Shown: positions 62,350 to 64,000 of the stretch, piece by piece
How the letters are laid out: the number at the start of each line of letters is the position of its first letter
Position numbering within the stretch: the stretch's first letter is position 1
Assembly: GCA_035556195.1 (NCBI GenBank)
Contig: DATMFK010000061.1
Location: 124,001-188,000 of the forward strand
DNA from: G016756615 sp035556195
Lineage (GTDB): Bacteria > Pseudomonadota > Alphaproteobacteria > Rhizobiales > Rhizobiaceae
Length of the DNA: 64,000 nt
Direction of reading: 5' to 3'
Notes under the pieces: generated by a model
The model's input: only the letters and a program-made list of their open reading frames with translations
Told to the model about the DNA's origin: nothing
Database searches by the model: none
Position numbers and translations under genes: made by a program

Positions 62350-63603
62350 TCACCCGTCCGACGACAGCGCCTTTTGGTAGACGTTCAGAAGTCGTTCGTT
62401 GGTGGCGCCGATCGCGAAATTCTGTTCGACGCGACCGCGCGACCGCCGCGCCACGGCGTCCCAGTTCTCGCTATCGCCGAGCACACGACGCACGGCCGCC
62501 GCGAGATCGCGCGCGTCGTTCTCCCGGCAAAGGGCTCCCGTCTGCCCTTCCTCGACGAGTTCAGGAATTCCACCGTGCCGGGTGCCGACGACCAGGACGC
62601 CGACGGCCATTGCCTCCTTCACCGTATTGACTGTGGCATCTTGGCTGCCGTCGCGAGCAGTCAGCGAGGTCGCCAGCATGATGTGACTGTCCTGGAGAAT
62701 GTCGCGGATCTCGCGATGTGTTTTCGCGCCGCGGAACGAAACCCGGTCAACGAGGCCTAGGGCTCGCACCCGCCTTTCCAGTTCGATCCGCATCGGTCCC
62801 TCGCCAACGACGTCGAAATGGAATCGGAGCCCTTCGCGAGACAGCAGCGCGAGCGCATCCAGAGCGACGTGGACGCCCTTTCGCTCGATCAGCCGGCCCA
62901 CCGTGACGAGCCGGAGCGAGCCATGGCCCGGCCTTTTGGCTCCGCGGAACGGAAAGTTGCCGAGCTCGATGCCGGATCCCACGACTTCGATCCGGTCGGC
63001 CGGGCACCCCAAGGCGATCGCCTTCCGACGGAAATATTCACAGTTGGCGATGAAATAGTCCGCCGCAGCAAAGAGGCGGTCGTAGACACGGGGCCCGCAG
63101 GTCTGGACGACTTCGGAAATGTCATACCCGCGAAAATGGATGACGAGCTTCCCGCTCAGCAGGCCTGCCCGCTTATGCTTGAGCACGAACTCGCCGAGCG
63201 TCGCGAATTGGCAATGGAGAATGTCGTAGCGGCCGCCATTATGCAGGATGGCGGCCTGGTACAGGGACGTCAGGTTGGCGAGTGTCCGGCGATAGACGAG
63301 CGGATTGAAGACGTTGAACGCGCGCAGCCCAAAATTCCGGAACGCGGCAGCAAATGCGTTTGGCGCGGCGACGAGATGTTCGGAAACCGACCTCGGGGTC
63401 GCCGCATTCCACGCGCGGCCTTCCAGTCTTCGTGCGGTTATTGCGTCGACGGACGAACCGGTCGCTTCCCCGCCGCCGAACCCATATATGTCGACGTGAC
63501 TGCCATTCTCCTGAAGCGCCCGGGCAGAGGTCGCGATAAAGGCCTCGGACATGATCGGGAACTTGTTGACGAAGAACGCAACCTTCAGGCCTCTGACGCT
63601 CAA
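62350..63603 (-). CDS. Glycosyltransferase family 4
   Basis: 417 residues of the GT-B fold. The C-terminal donor domain contains LRLVTVGRLIERKGVHVALDAL, VGEGPMRIELERR and the EALAVG-type motif as TVNTVKEAMAVGVLVVGTRHGGIPELVEEGQTG. It is the first gene of the polysaccharide operon and probably sets the first or branching sugar. Starts at ATG 63603. Confidence 0.91.
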   Translation of the reverse strand: MSVRGLKVAFFVNKFPIMSEAFIATSARALQENGSHVDIYGFGGGEATGSSVDAITARRLEGRAWNAATPRSVSEHLVAAPNAFAAAFRNFGLRAFNVFNPLVYRRTLANLTSLYQAAILHNGGRYDILHCQFATLGEFVLKHKRAGLLSGKLVIHFRGYDISEVVQTCGPRVYDRLFAAADYFIANCEYFRRKAIALGCPADRIEVVGSGIELGNFPFRGAKRPGHGSLRLVTVGRLIERKGVHVALDALALLSREGLRFHFDVVGEGPMRIELERRVRALGLVDRVSFRGAKTHREIRDILQDSHIMLATSLTARDGSQDATVNTVKEAMAVGVLVVGTRHGGIPELVEEGQTGALCRENDARDLAAAVRRVLGDSENWDAVARRSRGRVEQNFAIGATNERLLNVYQKALSSDG

Positions 63604-64000
63604 GGATCCGCTCCTCGCCCCTCAACGCTCGCTTTGCGATCGACCCCACCTGCAAACAAGTAGCCCGACCTCTCGAAGGAGCCGGGCTATAGGATCAGGA
63701 AGACGTCGTCGCCATCTGCTTAACATCACCCAAAGCCCGAGCCACTATATCGCACGGCGAGAAGCTGGCACTTCGACATAAACAATGCCGACCACCAACC
63801 GAAAGCTTTATTGACCGGGAATAGTTTCTTCTATTTAGCTAAATCCAAGCGGTTATCCTTATACGAACACATGTCCCGTCTGCGTTCAGCACCGTCTGTC
63901 CGGGCAGAGAACCCTTGGGCTGGAGCGCGTTTCAGAGCGCGCATGCGTTGGCGACGCAAGCAAGGACAAGTTGAACGGGTATTGAACCTGGTCTCTCGCC
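63604..64000. other. Promoter side of the polysaccharide operon, no gene seen
   Basis: 397 bases without a supported frame. TAGCCCG (63661-63667) and CGGGCTA (63683-63689) form a leader hairpin 57 bases upstream of the GT4 start. ATTTAGCTAAAT (63833-63844) is a perfect palindrome in an AT-rich patch, suitable as an operator. The window ends here. Confidence 0.5.

Noticed and set aside
1..64000. CRISPR arrays, tRNA, rRNA, insertion sequences, prophage
   Set aside because: I saw no regularly spaced repeats, no recognisable RNA genes and no transposase, integrase or phage structural genes.

Overview
The window is GC-rich DNA that looks like the chromosome of an alphaproteobacterium of the order Hyphomicrobiales (a Mesorhizobium/Phyllobacteriaceae-like soil bacterium). 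The evidence is the rhizobial form of ribosomal protein S21, several intergenic palindromes of the kind common in that group, many ABC importers of the NMT1, branched-chain amino acid and sulfate types, and long same-strand catabolic operons. I recognise no phage genes, insertion sequences, CRISPR arrays, rRNA or tRNA genes. About 58 protein genes are supported. The taxonomic call is inference from gene content.

Layout. 1-3.4 kb: a NepI-like purine nucleoside efflux pump divergent from an AraC regulator, then a luciferase-like monooxygenase. 3.5-4.2 kb: an AlkD-like DNA alkylation repair protein. 4.4-14.7 kb: a ten-gene minus-strand catabolic locus with two TIM-barrel sugar isomerases, a TetR regulator, an NAD-dependent epimerase/dehydratase, a DapA-family lyase, an NMT1-type ABC importer, an enolase-superfamily enzyme and an amidase. 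Two matching palindromes mark its probable TetR operators. 14.8-19.7 kb: serine hydrolase, glycerophosphodiesterase, rpsU, a DUF2277 protein and a MATE exporter. 19.9-30.3 kb: a Liv-type ABC importer divergent from a GntR regulator, followed by a LigM/DesA-like folate-dependent demethylase, an AEC permease, an extradiol dioxygenase and a DUF1932 dehydrogenase; this looks like import and breakdown of a methoxylated aromatic or related compound.

30.6-34.4 kb: a complete sulfate importer (sbp-cysT-cysW-cysA). 34.6-43.3 kb: an eight-gene minus-strand operon (creatininase-family hydrolase, NMT1-type ABC importer, CodA-like deaminase, FAD-linked oxidase, RutR-like regulator, 2Fe-2S ferredoxin) divergent from a ferredoxin reductase. 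It suggests degradation of a cyclic amide or N-heterocycle, but no oxygenase is present. 43.3-47.4 kb: denD-otnK-otnC-otnI plus a RidA-family gene, the described erythronate/tetronate pathway.

47.5-52.7 kb: a FUSC exporter with a MarR regulator, divergent from two MHS-family transporters. 52.9-58.2 kb: mixed genes (DUF899, GFA domain, a metzincin-type metalloprotease, a DUF930 protein, a Tat-exported metallo-beta-lactamase-fold protein). 58.5-63.6 kb: a polysaccharide operon (GT4, GT2, flippase, GT2).

The two most promising uncharacterised systems are the TetR-controlled locus at 4.4-14.7 kb and the RutR-like locus at 34.6-43.3 kb. Their substrates cannot be fixed from sequence alone.
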